From DASUPK01 sp963736305 (lineage in GTDB: Bacteria > Actinomycetota > Thermoleophilia > Solirubrobacterales > 70-9): a stretch of DNA of 64,000 nt. A program made the translations under genes and the position numbers. Of this stretch, positions 8,327-16,776 are shown in pieces; positions within the stretch are counted from its first letter, which is position 1, and every line of letters begins with the position of its first letter. The notes below the pieces were generated by a model. It saw only the letters and a program-made list of their open reading frames with translations. It was not told where the DNA came from and did not search any database. The stretch is taken from contig CAVTOD010000006.1 in assembly GCA_963736305.1 (NCBI GenBank), forward strand, positions 58,155-122,154, given 5' to 3'.

Positions 8327-8680
8327 TCAGGGCGTGGCTCTGTATCGAGCCCGCCATTCCGGGGCGTCGAAGCCCTCGGCGACGTAGATCGACTCACGGG
8401 CGATCTTCTCCCCACGGAACTCGAGGATGCTGACCCCGAAGTTCGGCGGACCGCCGTCGTAGCTGATCGAGATCTCGGCGACCCAGAGGTCGTCTCGGCC
8501 CCTCACCTCCCGGAACTCGAAGGAGGTGTTCGCCGGGTAGTTGCTTCGCCATTCGCGCATGTTCTCGACGCCCTCGAAGCGCTCGCCGGACTGCGGGAAC
8601 TCGAGAACGGCGTCCTCGGCGTACATCGCGTGGGCGCGGTCGGGATCGGTGGCGAAGTGCTCGAAGTGCTGCTCGAGCAT
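8327..8680 (-). CDS. SnoaL/NTF2-like protein
   Basis: This 117 aa protein shows the NTF2-like pattern: MLEQHFEHFATDPDRAHAMY helix, then DAVLEFPQSGERFEGVENMREW, and strands WVAEISISYDG and VSILEFRGEKIARESIYVAEGFDAPEWR. The closing DAPEWR-type segment is common in polyketide-cyclase-like members of the family. It starts 36 bases after the dxs stop in the same frame. The ribosome site (AGGGGG) is very close to the ATG, so the start is uncertain and a few more N-terminal residues are possible. No substrate can be inferred. Confidence 0.8.
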   Translation of the reverse strand: MLEQHFEHFATDPDRAHAMYAEDAVLEFPQSGERFEGVENMREWRSNYPANTSFEFREVRGRDDLWVAEISISYDGGPPNFGVSILEFRGEKIARESIYVAEGFDAPEWRARYRATP

Positions 8681-8716
8681 CCCCCTGATCGTCGCGGCGT
8701 CCGTACCGGGCGGGCG

Positions 8717-10744
8717 CTAGCCGAGAACGGTCTCGCGTGTGCCCAGGGCGGTGAGGACGCGCTCGGCGACCGCCTCGCCGGTGAAGCCGACCTCCTCGCG
8801 CAGCAGGGCGGGCTTACCGTGGGCGACGTACCGGTCGGGCAGCCCGACCCGCAGCACGCGGGCGCGCTCGGAGCCATCGGCGAAGGCGTCCTCGGCGTGC
8901 TCGAGCACCCCGGAGCCGAAGCCGCCGGGAAGGACGTTTTCCTCGATCGTCACCAGCAGGTCGTGTTCGGCGGCAAGCTTCTCGATCAGCTCGCCGTCGA
9001 GCGGCTTGGCGAAGCGCCCGTCGGCGACGGTCGGCTCAAGCCCGTTCCTGCGCAAGATCTCGGCGGCACGGAGGCCGACCTGGACCCCGTAGCCGTAGCC
9101 GAGCAGCGCCACGCGCTCGCCGGGCAGGAGCAACTCACCCTTGCCGATCTCGATCTCCTTCGGCGCATCGGGCATGGGCGCGCCCTCCGCGGCGCCGCGC
9201 GGGTAGCGGAAGGCGATCGGACCATCGTCGTAGGCCAGTGCCGTGCGCAGCATGTGGACGAGCATCGCCTCGTCGCGGGGCGCCATCACGACGACGTTCG
9301 GCAGCTCGCGGAAGTAGGAGATGTCGAAGGCGCCGTGGTGGGTCGGGCCGTCGTCGCCGACCAGCCCGGCGCGGTCCATCGCGAAGACGACGTTCAGCTT
9401 CTGCAGGCAAACGTCATGGACCAGCTGGTCGAACGCACGTTGCAGGAAGGTCGAGTAGATGGCGCAGACCGGCTTGGCGCCCTGGATCGCGAGGCCCGAG
9501 GCGAAGAGGACAGCGTCCTGCTCGGCGATGCCGACGTCGTAGTACTGCCCGGGAAGCTCGTCGCAGAGCTTGTTCAGACCCGTGCCGCCGGCCATCGCCG
9601 CGGTGATCCCGATCACGCGGGGGTCCTCCTTCGCCTCGGCGACCAGGGCGTCGGCGAAGACCGCGGTGTACTGGGGAGGCGCCTTGGGCGGCGGCTGCTC
9701 GAGCTTCTCGATCTTCTCCGGAGAGTCGCTCTCGCTCACTGGAACCGGCTTCGGTTCCTCCTTGGGCGCGGGCATCCGATCGACGATCGAGCCCGGCTTG
9801 GCGGCGTGCCACTTCTCCATCCCCTCGAGGCCGCCCTCCTCGGCCGGCTCGAAGCCCTTGCCCTTGACGGTATGGATGTGGACGACCACCGGGCGGTCGG
9901 CCTCCAGCGCCTGGGCCAGCGCGCGGCGAAGCGACGCCACGTCGTGGCCGTCGATCACGCCCATGTAGGCGAGGTCGAGCTCCTCGAAGAACAGCCCCGG
10001 GGCCCAGTAGGCCTTGATCGCCGCCTTCACCTCGGGGCCGAGGCGCTCGATGCGCCGGCCGAGGCCTAGCGGAAGCTGGGTGAGGCGCTCCTCTGTGGTG
10101 GAGCGCGCCTGGTAGAAGCGCGGATTGAGCCGGACGCGCTGGAAGTAGCGGGAGATGGCCCCGACGTTCGGCGAGATCGACATCCCGTTGTCGTTCAGGA
10201 CGATCACCATCGGCGTCTGCAGGCCGCCCGCGTGGTGGAGCGCCTCGTAGGCGACGCCCCCGGTCAGCGCACCGTCGCCGATCACCGCGACGACCTTGCC
10301 GTCCTTGCCGATCCCCTTCAGCATCGCCTCCTTCAGGCCAACCCCGTAGCCGATCGAGGTTGAGGCGTGGCCCGCACCCATGATGTCGTGCTCGGACTCG
10401 AAGACCGAGCAGAAGGGCGCGAGGCCCTCGTACTTGCGGATCGTGTCGAGCGCGTCCCTGCGGCCGGTCAGCACCTTGTGCGGGTAGGCCTGGTGCCCGA
10501 CGTCCCAGAGGATCTTGTCCGTGGGCGAGTCGAGCAGGCTGTGCAGCGCAACGGCGAGCTCGCAGGTCCCGAGGTTGGCTCCGAAGTGGCCCCCGATCTC
10601 GCCGATCACGTCGATGATCAGCTCGCGGACCTCCTGGGCGACCTGCTGGAGCTGCTCGTCGGAGAGCTCGGTCAGATCCGCCGGAGAGTCGATCGAGTCG
10701 AGCAGCTGCTGCTGGGGCTTCGCGTCGTTTGAATCCTCGGTCAT
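8717..10744 (-). CDS. dxs: 1-deoxy-D-xylulose-5-phosphate synthase
   Basis: The enzyme condenses pyruvate and glyceraldehyde-3-phosphate to DXP, the first step of the MEP isoprenoid pathway, using thiamine diphosphate. The 675 aa length fits the family. The N-terminal domain has HFGANLGTCELAVALH and DVGHQAYPHKVLTGR; the diphosphate/Mg site is GDGALTGGVAYEALHHAGG; the pyrimidine domain has YDVGIAEQDAVLFASGLA and DRAGLVGDDGPTHHGAFD. A Pro/Glu-rich linker (about 308-350) joins the halves. Its ATG overlaps the ispA stop (ATGA), so C5 precursor supply and prenyl chain elongation are translationally coupled. Confidence 0.97.
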   Translation of the reverse strand: MTEDSNDAKPQQQLLDSIDSPADLTELSDEQLQQVAQEVRELIIDVIGEIGGHFGANLGTCELAVALHSLLDSPTDKILWDVGHQAYPHKVLTGRRDALDTIRKYEGLAPFCSVFESEHDIMGAGHASTSIGYGVGLKEAMLKGIGKDGKVVAVIGDGALTGGVAYEALHHAGGLQTPMVIVLNDNGMSISPNVGAISRYFQRVRLNPRFYQARSTTEERLTQLPLGLGRRIERLGPEVKAAIKAYWAPGLFFEELDLAYMGVIDGHDVASLRRALAQALEADRPVVVHIHTVKGKGFEPAEEGGLEGMEKWHAAKPGSIVDRMPAPKEEPKPVPVSESDSPEKIEKLEQPPPKAPPQYTAVFADALVAEAKEDPRVIGITAAMAGGTGLNKLCDELPGQYYDVGIAEQDAVLFASGLAIQGAKPVCAIYSTFLQRAFDQLVHDVCLQKLNVVFAMDRAGLVGDDGPTHHGAFDISYFRELPNVVVMAPRDEAMLVHMLRTALAYDDGPIAFRYPRGAAEGAPMPDAPKEIEIGKGELLLPGERVALLGYGYGVQVGLRAAEILRRNGLEPTVADGRFAKPLDGELIEKLAAEHDLLVTIEENVLPGGFGSGVLEHAEDAFADGSERARVLRVGLPDRYVAHGKPALLREEVGFTGEAVAERVLTALGTRETVLG

Positions 10745-11640
10745 CAGGTGTGCCTGGTGTGGATGAAGTCGGTTATCCGAGTGAGATCGTCTGTCTTGGC
10801 GTCCGTCTCGGCGAGCGCTTCCCGCGCCTTGCGGTGTGACTGAGAGGCTAGCTCGCGCGCCCTATCGAGGCCATACGCGCTCACATATGTGAGCTTGCCG
10901 TGCCTCTCGTCGCTGCCACTTGGCTTGCCGAGCTCTTCGTCCGAACCGGTCACGTCGAGAATGTCGTCGACGATCTGGAACAGCACTCCGAGCTCATCGG
11001 CGAAACGGCGGTATGGAATTGTCTCACCTTCCGGGGTCTCACCCAATGCCAATACGACGCCCACGCTCGCGGCGATCAACCGTCCGGTCTTGAGCGAATG
11101 CATCTCCCGCAGGAGCTCGGGGTCGACCGCATCCCCGGCTCCCAGCCCGCCCTCCTCGAACTCGGTGACATCGACGAATTGCCCGCCGACCATGCCTCCG
11201 ACGCCGGTGGCGGAGACCAGCTCGTCGAGCGCCGTGAGGACGGCGTCGGGCTCCCCCTCCTGGAGCCGGGTGAAGATCCGCATCGCCTCGGCGAACAGGC
11301 CGTCCCCGGCCAGAATCGCGACGTTCTCCCCGAACTTCACGTGCGAGGTGGGCATTCCGCGCCGGAGCTCGTCGTCGTCCATCGCCGGCAGGTCGTCATG
11401 GATCAGCGAGTAGGTGTGGATCAGCTCGATCGCGGCGGCCGCGGGCAGAACGCGCTCCGGATCGAGCCCGATGGCGCGGGCCGTGGCGAGGGCGAGGACA
11501 GGCCGGATTCGCTTCCCGCCCGCGAGCAGCGAGTAGCGCATCGCCTCCGCCAGTCCAGCCGTGGCCGGAGTCTCCGAGAAGCTCAGGCGGGTCAGGTATC
11601 GGTCGACCAGCTCCCGAAGGTCCTCGGGGTACTCGCCCAT
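10744..11640 (-). CDS. ispA: Short-chain polyprenyl diphosphate synthase (FPP/GGPP type)
   Basis: This 298 aa all-helical trans-prenyltransferase joins IPP to allylic diphosphates. The first Asp-rich motif DDLPAMDDDELRRG is at residues 82-95 and the second, DDILD, at 225-229; GGKRIRP binds IPP. The DD-x4-D form of the first motif is typical of bacterial FPP synthases, although product length cannot be fixed from sequence. It sits between an xseB-like gene (8 bases upstream) and dxs (4-base overlap), the usual bacterial order. Its product would feed carotenoid, quinone and the heme O farnesyl transfer encoded by ctaB. Confidence 0.93.
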   Translation of the reverse strand: MGEYPEDLRELVDRYLTRLSFSETPATAGLAEAMRYSLLAGGKRIRPVLALATARAIGLDPERVLPAAAAIELIHTYSLIHDDLPAMDDDELRRGMPTSHVKFGENVAILAGDGLFAEAMRIFTRLQEGEPDAVLTALDELVSATGVGGMVGGQFVDVTEFEEGGLGAGDAVDPELLREMHSLKTGRLIAASVGVVLALGETPEGETIPYRRFADELGVLFQIVDDILDVTGSDEELGKPSGSDERHGKLTYVSAYGLDRARELASQSHRKAREALAETDAKTDDLTRITDFIHTRHT

Positions 11641-11648
11641 CTCGCGGC

Positions 11649-11858
11649 TCAGTCTCCAGGCGAGTCCGAGGGGCCGCGCAGAGCCCCCTCGACCGCGCGG
11701 CCCGCCTGAGAGGCGAGCTCGGAGGCCTCGCGGACGAGCTCGGCGGCGTGTTCGTCGTCCACGTCGCCCTCGAGCTGCGTCGCGAGCTGTTCCAGCCTCG
11801 CCGTGATGCGCTCGAGCTCCGCCGCGCCGCCGCCAGTCGATTCGGCTCCAAGACCCAT
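11649..11858 (-). CDS. xseB: Probable exodeoxyribonuclease VII small subunit
   Basis: This 69 aa, highly charged helical hairpin contains ELERITARLEQLATQLEGD, a DDEHAAELVREASELASQA helix and an acidic tail. This matches the XseB pattern in length and layout, and its place just before ispA and dxs is the usual one. The large subunit gene xseA, normally upstream, is absent; a HAD phosphatase gene lies there instead. The sequence is divergent, so it could be another small coiled-coil protein. Confidence 0.55.
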   Translation of the reverse strand: MGLGAESTGGGAAELERITARLEQLATQLEGDVDDEHAAELVREASELASQAGRAVEGALRGPSDSPGD

Positions 11859-11874
11859 TGGGGCGCGATGCTAG

Positions 11875-12657
11875 CTACCGGCCCAGCAGGGCAGGCAAGT
11901 CAGCGACCGAGTCGACCGTCGCATTCGGCTCGATCCCCGACTCCTCGACCAGGTCCTCGCGGTACTTGCCGGTTCGGACCAGGATCCCGGCGAGACCGGC
12001 GTCCATCGCTCCCCCGACGTCGGCTTCGACGTCGTCCCCGACCATTGCCACGCGCTCTGGGGCGACACCGAGCTCGCCGACCGCCAGCTCGAAGAACGCG
12101 GGCGACGGCTTGCCCATCACCTGCGCCTCCCTCCCACTCGCGTACTCAAGGGCGGCGACGAAGGGGCCCGCGTCCAGCGAGAGGCCCTCGGAGGTCTCCC
12201 AGTAGCGGTTGCGCTGCAGCGCGATCAGGGCTGCGCCGTCCATCAGCTCACGGAAGGTGCGGTTGAGGACGTCGTAGTCCCAGCTCTCGCCGAGATCGCC
12301 CACGACCACGGCGTCGGCGGAATCCCCCCGCCGCTCGAGCCCCTCCAGGTCCTCCCTGAGCTCGTCGAGGACGACGAGCGAGACCGAGTCGTACCCCGCC
12401 TCGGCGCAGCGACGGGCGGCGAGCGAGGCCGGCGTGATCAGCTCTGCCTCGTCGACCTCGATTCCCAGTCGCTCCAGCCGATCGAGGATCGAGCGGCGCG
12501 GGCGCATCGTGGTGTTGGTGACGAGGCGGATGGGAATCCCGGCCGAGCGCAGGCGCTCGAGGGCCTCCGCGGCGCCCGGCACGGCCTCGTCCTGCACGTA
12601 GATCACGCCGCTGAGGTCGAGGAGGAGGCCCTCCACATCCTCGAGCGCCGCGGCCAT
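11875..12657 (-). CDS. HAD superfamily class IIA phosphatase (LHPP/NagD-like)
   Basis: In this 260 aa hydrolase, motif I is LLLDLSGVIY with the nucleophilic Asp, motif II is the Thr in LVTNTT, motif III the Lys in VMGKPSPAFF, and motif IV MVGDDVEADVGGAMDAGL. The class IIA cap lies between motifs II and III. A Ser in place of the second motif I Asp (DLSG) is seen in the LHPP-like branch, which acts on phosphohistidine, phospholysine or pyrophosphate. The substrate is otherwise open. Its ATG directly abuts or overlaps the nusB stop, indicating one operon. Confidence 0.88.
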   Translation of the reverse strand: MAAALEDVEGLLLDLSGVIYVQDEAVPGAAEALERLRSAGIPIRLVTNTTMRPRRSILDRLERLGIEVDEAELITPASLAARRCAEAGYDSVSLVVLDELREDLEGLERRGDSADAVVVGDLGESWDYDVLNRTFRELMDGAALIALQRNRYWETSEGLSLDAGPFVAALEYASGREAQVMGKPSPAFFELAVGELGVAPERVAMVGDDVEADVGGAMDAGLAGILVRTGKYREDLVEESGIEPNATVDSVADLPALLGR

Positions 12658-13037
12658 CAGTCGACGGCGCCTCGCTCCGCCAGGGCGGCGCCGAGGATCC
12701 CGTTCACGAACCCGGGCGCGTCCGCCCCGCAGTACTCCTTGGCGAGCTCGACCGCCTCATCGATCGCGACCTCGACGGGCACATCGTCCTCATGGAGAGC
12801 CTCGTACAGCGCCGTCCTCAGGATGCTCCGCTCGAGCGGGGCGATGCGGGAGAGCGCCCAGCCCTTCGAGTGCTTCGAGATCAGCTCGTCGACCTCAATC
12901 TTGTGACCCTCGACGGCCTCGGCGAGCTCGCGCGAGAACGGCTTCGAGTCCTCCAGCAGCTCGTCGAGCGAGCGCCCGGTGACCTCGTGCTGGTAGAGCG
13001 CGAAGACGGCGTCTCGCCGCTGGTCTGACCTCTTCAT
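12657..13037 (-). CDS. nusB: Transcription antitermination factor NusB
   Basis: This 126 aa helical protein binds boxA RNA with S10 (NusE) to promote rRNA antitermination. Family signatures are RRDAVFALYQHEVTG at the N-terminus, SRIAPLERSILRTALYE in the middle, and PVEVAIDEAVELAKEYCGADAPGFVNGILG at the end. The efp-nusB order, 43 bases apart, is a conserved actinobacterial arrangement. Confidence 0.95.
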   Translation of the reverse strand: MKRSDQRRDAVFALYQHEVTGRSLDELLEDSKPFSRELAEAVEGHKIEVDELISKHSKGWALSRIAPLERSILRTALYEALHEDDVPVEVAIDEAVELAKEYCGADAPGFVNGILGAALAERGAVD

Positions 13038-13080
13038 ACCTGCATTAAACGGGTTGCGCTGTCGCGCACCCTCGCATTAC

Positions 13081-13641
13081 CTACGCCCGCGAGACGTACT
13101 CGCCGCTGCGGGTATCGACGCGCACCCGCTCGCCCTCCTCGATGAAGAGGGGTACCTGGACGATCACACCGGTCTCGAGGGTCGCGGGCTTCGTGCCGCC
13201 GCCCGAGGCGGTGTCCCCCTTCAAGCCCGGATCCGTCTGGGTGATCGCAAGGTCCACGGCGCTCGGCGGCTGGGCGCCCGCGGGGCGCTCATCGACGAAG
13301 AGCAGCTCGACGTCGGAGTTCGGCGGAACCCACTTCAGTGCATCGCCGACGATCGCCTTCGGGATCTCGACCTGCTCGTAGCTCTGGTTGTCCATGAATA
13401 CAGCCGCCTCGCCCGAGTCGTAGAGGAACTGCATCTTCCGGTTCTCGGTGCGGACCGGCCGGAACTTCTCGCCAGCCTTGAAGGTCTTGTCGATCACGGC
13501 CCCGTCGTCGATTCGCTTCAGCTTCGAGCGCACGAAGGCGCCGCCCTTGCCGGGCTTGACGTGCTGGAACTCGACGATCCGGAAGACCCTGCCGTCGACC
13601 TCGATATGGGTGCCGTTCTTGAATTGGTTCGTACTGATCAA
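13081..13641 (-). CDS. efp: Translation elongation factor P
   Basis: EF-P binds between the P and E sites and relieves stalling at polyproline. This copy is 186 aa with the three-domain layout: KOW-like domain with the loop PGKGGAF (Lys32 at the tip, the residue modified in many bacteria), a central OB domain, and a C-terminal OB domain with the signature GVIVQVPLFIEEGERVRVDTRSGEY. ATG at 13641 begins MISTNQFKNG. The first codons and the leader just upstream belong to a repeat family with three more copies at 31.3-33.4 kb. Confidence 0.97.
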   Translation of the reverse strand: MISTNQFKNGTHIEVDGRVFRIVEFQHVKPGKGGAFVRSKLKRIDDGAVIDKTFKAGEKFRPVRTENRKMQFLYDSGEAAVFMDNQSYEQVEIPKAIVGDALKWVPPNSDVELLFVDERPAGAQPPSAVDLAITQTDPGLKGDTASGGGTKPATLETGVIVQVPLFIEEGERVRVDTRSGEYVSRA

Positions 13642-13690
13642 GACAGGACAGGCTAGCCACAGCGCGACTCAGCTACCGCCCTCGCGCGAG
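13617..13690 (-). repeat. efp-leader repeat, copy D (contains the efp start)
   Basis: This segment covers the first eight efp codons and about 50 bases of leader. Shared blocks with copies A-C, on the plus strand, are TTGGTTCGTACTGATCA, AGGCTAGCCAC and CAGCTACCG, in the same order and spacing. A possible stem pairs TAGC with GCTA. It is the only copy whose reading frame continues into a full efp gene, so it is probably the source copy. Confidence 0.7.
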
Positions 13691-13803
13691 CACGGGATAC
13701 TGCGTCGGCGATGGCGGCCGCGAACATCGTGCTCGGTCGCCACAGGAATCGCCTGCTTCGCCCCATCTGACCCGTCCAAGGCCAGAACGATTGTCTTGAA
13801 CAT
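13669..13803 (-). pseudogene. Truncated universal stress protein gene
   Basis: ATG at 13803 opens MFKTIVLALDGSDGAKQAI, a clear N-terminal strand and ATP-loop of a universal stress protein. After about 23 residues similarity stops, and the frame ends at 13669 within the efp-leader repeat. A complete domain would need about 140 residues. A purine-rich stretch (AGGAAAGAG) precedes the ATG. It lies 13 bases after the tandem USP gene, so it looks like a third USP gene cut off at the efp boundary. Confidence 0.65.
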
Positions 13804-13816
13804 GTCTTTCTCTTTC

Positions 13817-14740
13817 CTATTGCTCCACGGCAAACCCATGACTCGCCCTCCTTTGCTCGGTCTCCGGGGTGTGCGCAAGTCCTCTGGGCGTGATCAACAC
13901 TGGACAGGAAGCGCTCCTCATCACCGCGGACGAGATTGCTCCGAGCAGGGCGCTTCGAACGGGGCCGTAGCTTCGAGATCCCATTACCAGCAGGTCGAGG
14001 TCGATTGCCTGCTCAGCCAGGACAGCCGCCGGGTCGCCCTCCATGAATACGGCCTCGGACTCCGTCTTCTCACTCAGCTGAGACAGCCCCCGCTCCTGCA
14101 CTCGACGGACCTCGTCGCGGACGTCCTCCAGCAACTCTCCCGCAAGGGCGATCTGTATCAGGAATGGCGTCTGCGTTGGCACAACCGTGATCAACCGAAG
14201 GTCGGCTCCCACAGACCGTGTGAGTCGCTCGGCCTCGTCTAAGGCGAGATCCGCCTCCTCGGATCCGTCATATGCGATTCCGATTCGATGAAAGCCGGCG
14301 TGCTCACGGCTGGCGAAGCCGCGGGGCGCGACTGCTACCGCGCCCGGCGCACCACGCAGCAGACTCTCGCCGACGCTCCCAGGGAGTATTCGCCCGAGCT
14401 TCCCGCGATGGGAAGATCCGACCACGATCAGATCGGCATCTTGGTCCTCCGCGTACTCGTAGAGGGCTCGGGCGGCTGATCGACCGCCGACATCACCATC
14501 GAGACTCACGCGAACGAACTCGGTTCCCCCCAGCCGGCGTTCGGCGGACTCAAATAGACGCTCCTCCAGCTGGGCAGAGACCTGTCCGCCGGCGACCGCC
14601 TCTTCGAAGGGAATCCGAGTCCGCGGCAAGACGACCGCCACATGGAGCTCGGCGCCGTAGACCTTGGCCAGTGCCTCGCCGAGGACCAACCCATCATCGG
14701 ACTGTTCGCTCGCGTCGAAACCGACAACGACCTTGTTCAT
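13817..14740 (-). CDS. Tandem-domain universal stress protein
   Basis: Two UspA-type domains make up 307 aa, about residues 1-140 and 150-295. The first has VVVGFDASEQSDDGL and the ATP-binding pattern VVGSSHRGKLGRILPGSVGE; the second has IGIAYDGSEEADLAL and VMGSRSYGPVRSALLGAIS. Two-domain Usps that bind ATP are typical of actinobacterial hypoxia and dormancy responses. The start overlaps the end of the DUF779 gene by 4 bases, which puts it in one operon with the aldehyde dehydrogenase. Confidence 0.92.
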   Translation of the reverse strand: MNKVVVGFDASEQSDDGLVLGEALAKVYGAELHVAVVLPRTRIPFEEAVAGGQVSAQLEERLFESAERRLGGTEFVRVSLDGDVGGRSAARALYEYAEDQDADLIVVGSSHRGKLGRILPGSVGESLLRGAPGAVAVAPRGFASREHAGFHRIGIAYDGSEEADLALDEAERLTRSVGADLRLITVVPTQTPFLIQIALAGELLEDVRDEVRRVQERGLSQLSEKTESEAVFMEGDPAAVLAEQAIDLDLLVMGSRSYGPVRSALLGAISSAVMRSASCPVLITPRGLAHTPETEQRRASHGFAVEQ

Positions 14741-15093
14741 TTCGCTTTCACCTCCGAGGGATCAGGTGTTCGAGTGACGAAATGGACCTCCTCGAGGCCC
14801 TCCAGGGAGAAACCACCTGCGGCCCCGGGCGCCACATCGATGAGGAACGCGGGTCGCCCCCAGCGCTCGTACTGCTCGTCGTCGATGTAGAAGGGCGAGC
14901 AACCGATCTCGCCGAGCTTCGTGTCGTTCGGACTGGGCAGCAGCTCACCCTTCGTCAGGCACATCGCGGCAGATCCCTCGCAGCATCCTCCGGATTGGAA
15001 GAAGGCGATATCGCCATGCTTCTTCCGGAGGCGCTCAATCAAGTCAAGCGCCTCCGGAGTCGCACTGACCCGCTGAATCGCAAACGGCGTCAT
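14737..15093 (-). CDS. DUF779 protein associated with aldehyde dehydrogenase
   Basis: This 118 aa protein has conserved FQSGGCCEGSAAMC, a Cys-rich motif, then GCSPFYIDDEQYERWGRP and DVAPGAAGGFSLEG, all typical of DUF779. The family is usually found next to NAD-dependent aldehyde dehydrogenases, as here (4 bases downstream of one), but its role is not established. The vicinal Cys pair could bind metal or act in redox chemistry. Confidence 0.88.
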   Translation of the reverse strand: MTPFAIQRVSATPEALDLIERLRKKHGDIAFFQSGGCCEGSAAMCLTKGELLPSPNDTKLGEIGCSPFYIDDEQYERWGRPAFLIDVAPGAAGGFSLEGLEEVHFVTRTPDPSEVKAK

Positions 15094-15097
15094 CGGC

Positions 15098-16639
15098 CTA
15101 GAAGAAGCCGAGGGGCTTCGGGTCGTAGCTGACCAACATGCACTTGGTCTGCGAGTAGTGGTCGAGCATCATCTTGTGGTTCTCTCGACCGACTCCCGAG
15201 ACTTTGTAGCCGCCGAAGGCGGCGTGTGCCGGGTACTGGTGGTAGCAGTTGGTCCACACCCGGCCGGCCTTGATGCCGCGGCCCATCCGATAGGCGCGTG
15301 AGACGTCGCGGGTCCACACTCCGGCGCCGAGGCCATAGAGAGTGTCGTTGGCGATCTCGAGCGCCTCGCGGTCGTCCTCGAAGGTGGTCACGGACACAAC
15401 CGGTCCGAAGATCTCCTCCTGGAAGACGCGCATGTCGTTAGTGCCCTTCAGCACCGTCGGCTCGAAGAAGTAGCCGCCGGCGAGCTCGCCGTTCAGGTCG
15501 GGTCGATGGCCGCCGGTCAGGACCTCAGCGCCCTCGTCGATACCGACCTTGACGTAGCCCTCGATCTTGTCGAGCTGGGCCTGGGAGACCTGCGGACCGA
15601 GCATCGTGGAGGGATCCAGGGGATGGCCCTGCTTGATCGCCTCGATGCGCTTGATCACCCGCTCCATGAACTCGTCGTAGATCGACTCGTGGACCAGGGC
15701 CCGCGACGGACAGGTGCAGACCTCACCCTTGTTGAAGGCGTAGAGCACGAGGCCCTCGACCGCCTTGTCCAGGTAGTCGTCGTCGGCCGCCACCACGTCC
15801 TCGAAGAAGATGTTCGGGGACTTGCCCCCAAGCTCCGTGGTCGACGGGATGATGTTCTGGGCCGCGTACTGCATGATCAGGCGGCCGGTCACCGTCTCGC
15901 CGGTGAAGGCGATCTTGGCGATCCGCTTGTTCGAGGCCAGCGCCTTGCCGGTTTCGGCGCCCGGCCCGTTGACGACGTTGAGCACGCCGCCGGGGACGAT
16001 GTCCTCGACTACCTCGCAGAACTTCAGGATCGACCAGGGGGTCGGGCTGGCCGGCTTCACCACCGCGCAGTTGCCGGCGGCCAGCGCCGGGGCGATCTTC
16101 CAGGCCGCCATGAGCAGCGGGAAGTTGAATGGGATGATCTGCCCGACCACACCGAGCGGCTCGCGGAAGTGGTAGGCAATCGTGTCTTTGTCGATCTCGG
16201 AGATACCGCCCTCCTCGCCGCGGATGACGCCGGCGAAGTAGCGGAAGTGGTCGATCGCCAAGGGAAGGTCGGCTGCGATCGTCTCGCGCACCGGCTTGCC
16301 GTTCTCCCAGCTCTCGGCGACGGCGAGCATCTCCAGGTTCTCCTCCATCGCGTTCGCCATCCTGTTGAGGACCGCCGAGCGCTCGGTGGTGGACGCCTCT
16401 CCCCAGGCGTCCTTGGCTGCGTGGGCGGCGTCCAACGCCAGCTCGATGTCCTCCGGGGCCGAATGGGCGACCTGGGTGAATGGCTCTCCGGTAGCCGGCG
16501 CGGGGTTGTCCCGATACTGGCCGGTGGTCGGGGGGACCCAATGGCCTCCGATGAAGTTCTCGTAGCGCTTCTTGATCTCGACCGGACTTCCTTCGTGGCC
16601 GGGAGCCGGGTATGTCGTGGGCTTCTCGATCGTCGCCAT
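15098..16639 (-). CDS. NAD-dependent aldehyde dehydrogenase (acetaldehyde/ExaC type)
   Basis: The 513 aa enzyme oxidises an aldehyde to the acid. The coenzyme fold shows PFNFPLLMAAWKIAPALAAGN and FTGETVTGRLIM; the general-base Glu is in ELGGKSPNIF, and the catalytic Cys lies in FNKGEVCTCPSRAL, where two Cys are present as in the ExaC/AldA group. The C-terminus (CYHQYPAHAAFGGYKVSGVGRENHKMML) is typical. The downstream DUF779 gene supports the acetaldehyde/alcohol-associated branch. The upstream region is shared with the divergent pfkB-type gene. Confidence 0.93.
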   Translation of the reverse strand: MATIEKPTTYPAPGHEGSPVEIKKRYENFIGGHWVPPTTGQYRDNPAPATGEPFTQVAHSAPEDIELALDAAHAAKDAWGEASTTERSAVLNRMANAMEENLEMLAVAESWENGKPVRETIAADLPLAIDHFRYFAGVIRGEEGGISEIDKDTIAYHFREPLGVVGQIIPFNFPLLMAAWKIAPALAAGNCAVVKPASPTPWSILKFCEVVEDIVPGGVLNVVNGPGAETGKALASNKRIAKIAFTGETVTGRLIMQYAAQNIIPSTTELGGKSPNIFFEDVVAADDDYLDKAVEGLVLYAFNKGEVCTCPSRALVHESIYDEFMERVIKRIEAIKQGHPLDPSTMLGPQVSQAQLDKIEGYVKVGIDEGAEVLTGGHRPDLNGELAGGYFFEPTVLKGTNDMRVFQEEIFGPVVSVTTFEDDREALEIANDTLYGLGAGVWTRDVSRAYRMGRGIKAGRVWTNCYHQYPAHAAFGGYKVSGVGRENHKMMLDHYSQTKCMLVSYDPKPLGFF

Positions 16640-16776
16640 GCTGGTCTCCTCCTTGAGATCCGTGTGCGATCAACCCAATCACCGTTTGGGCCGCGTCAAA
16701 TCCGTGGAGAGGCCGGGACTCCTATCCGGGCTGACCACGTAGATCTGCGGCTCTGGTGGCGCGTAGCCTTTCGGGC

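Noticed and set aside
8075..10069. A 664-codon plus-strand frame opposite dxs
   Set aside because: It is antisense to an unmistakable dxs and has no motifs.
16715..16728. DosR-box-like site GGGACTCCTATCCG before the pfkB-type gene
   Set aside because: Only about 9 of 12 consensus positions fit, it occurs once, and no DosR is in the window; kept out of the features.
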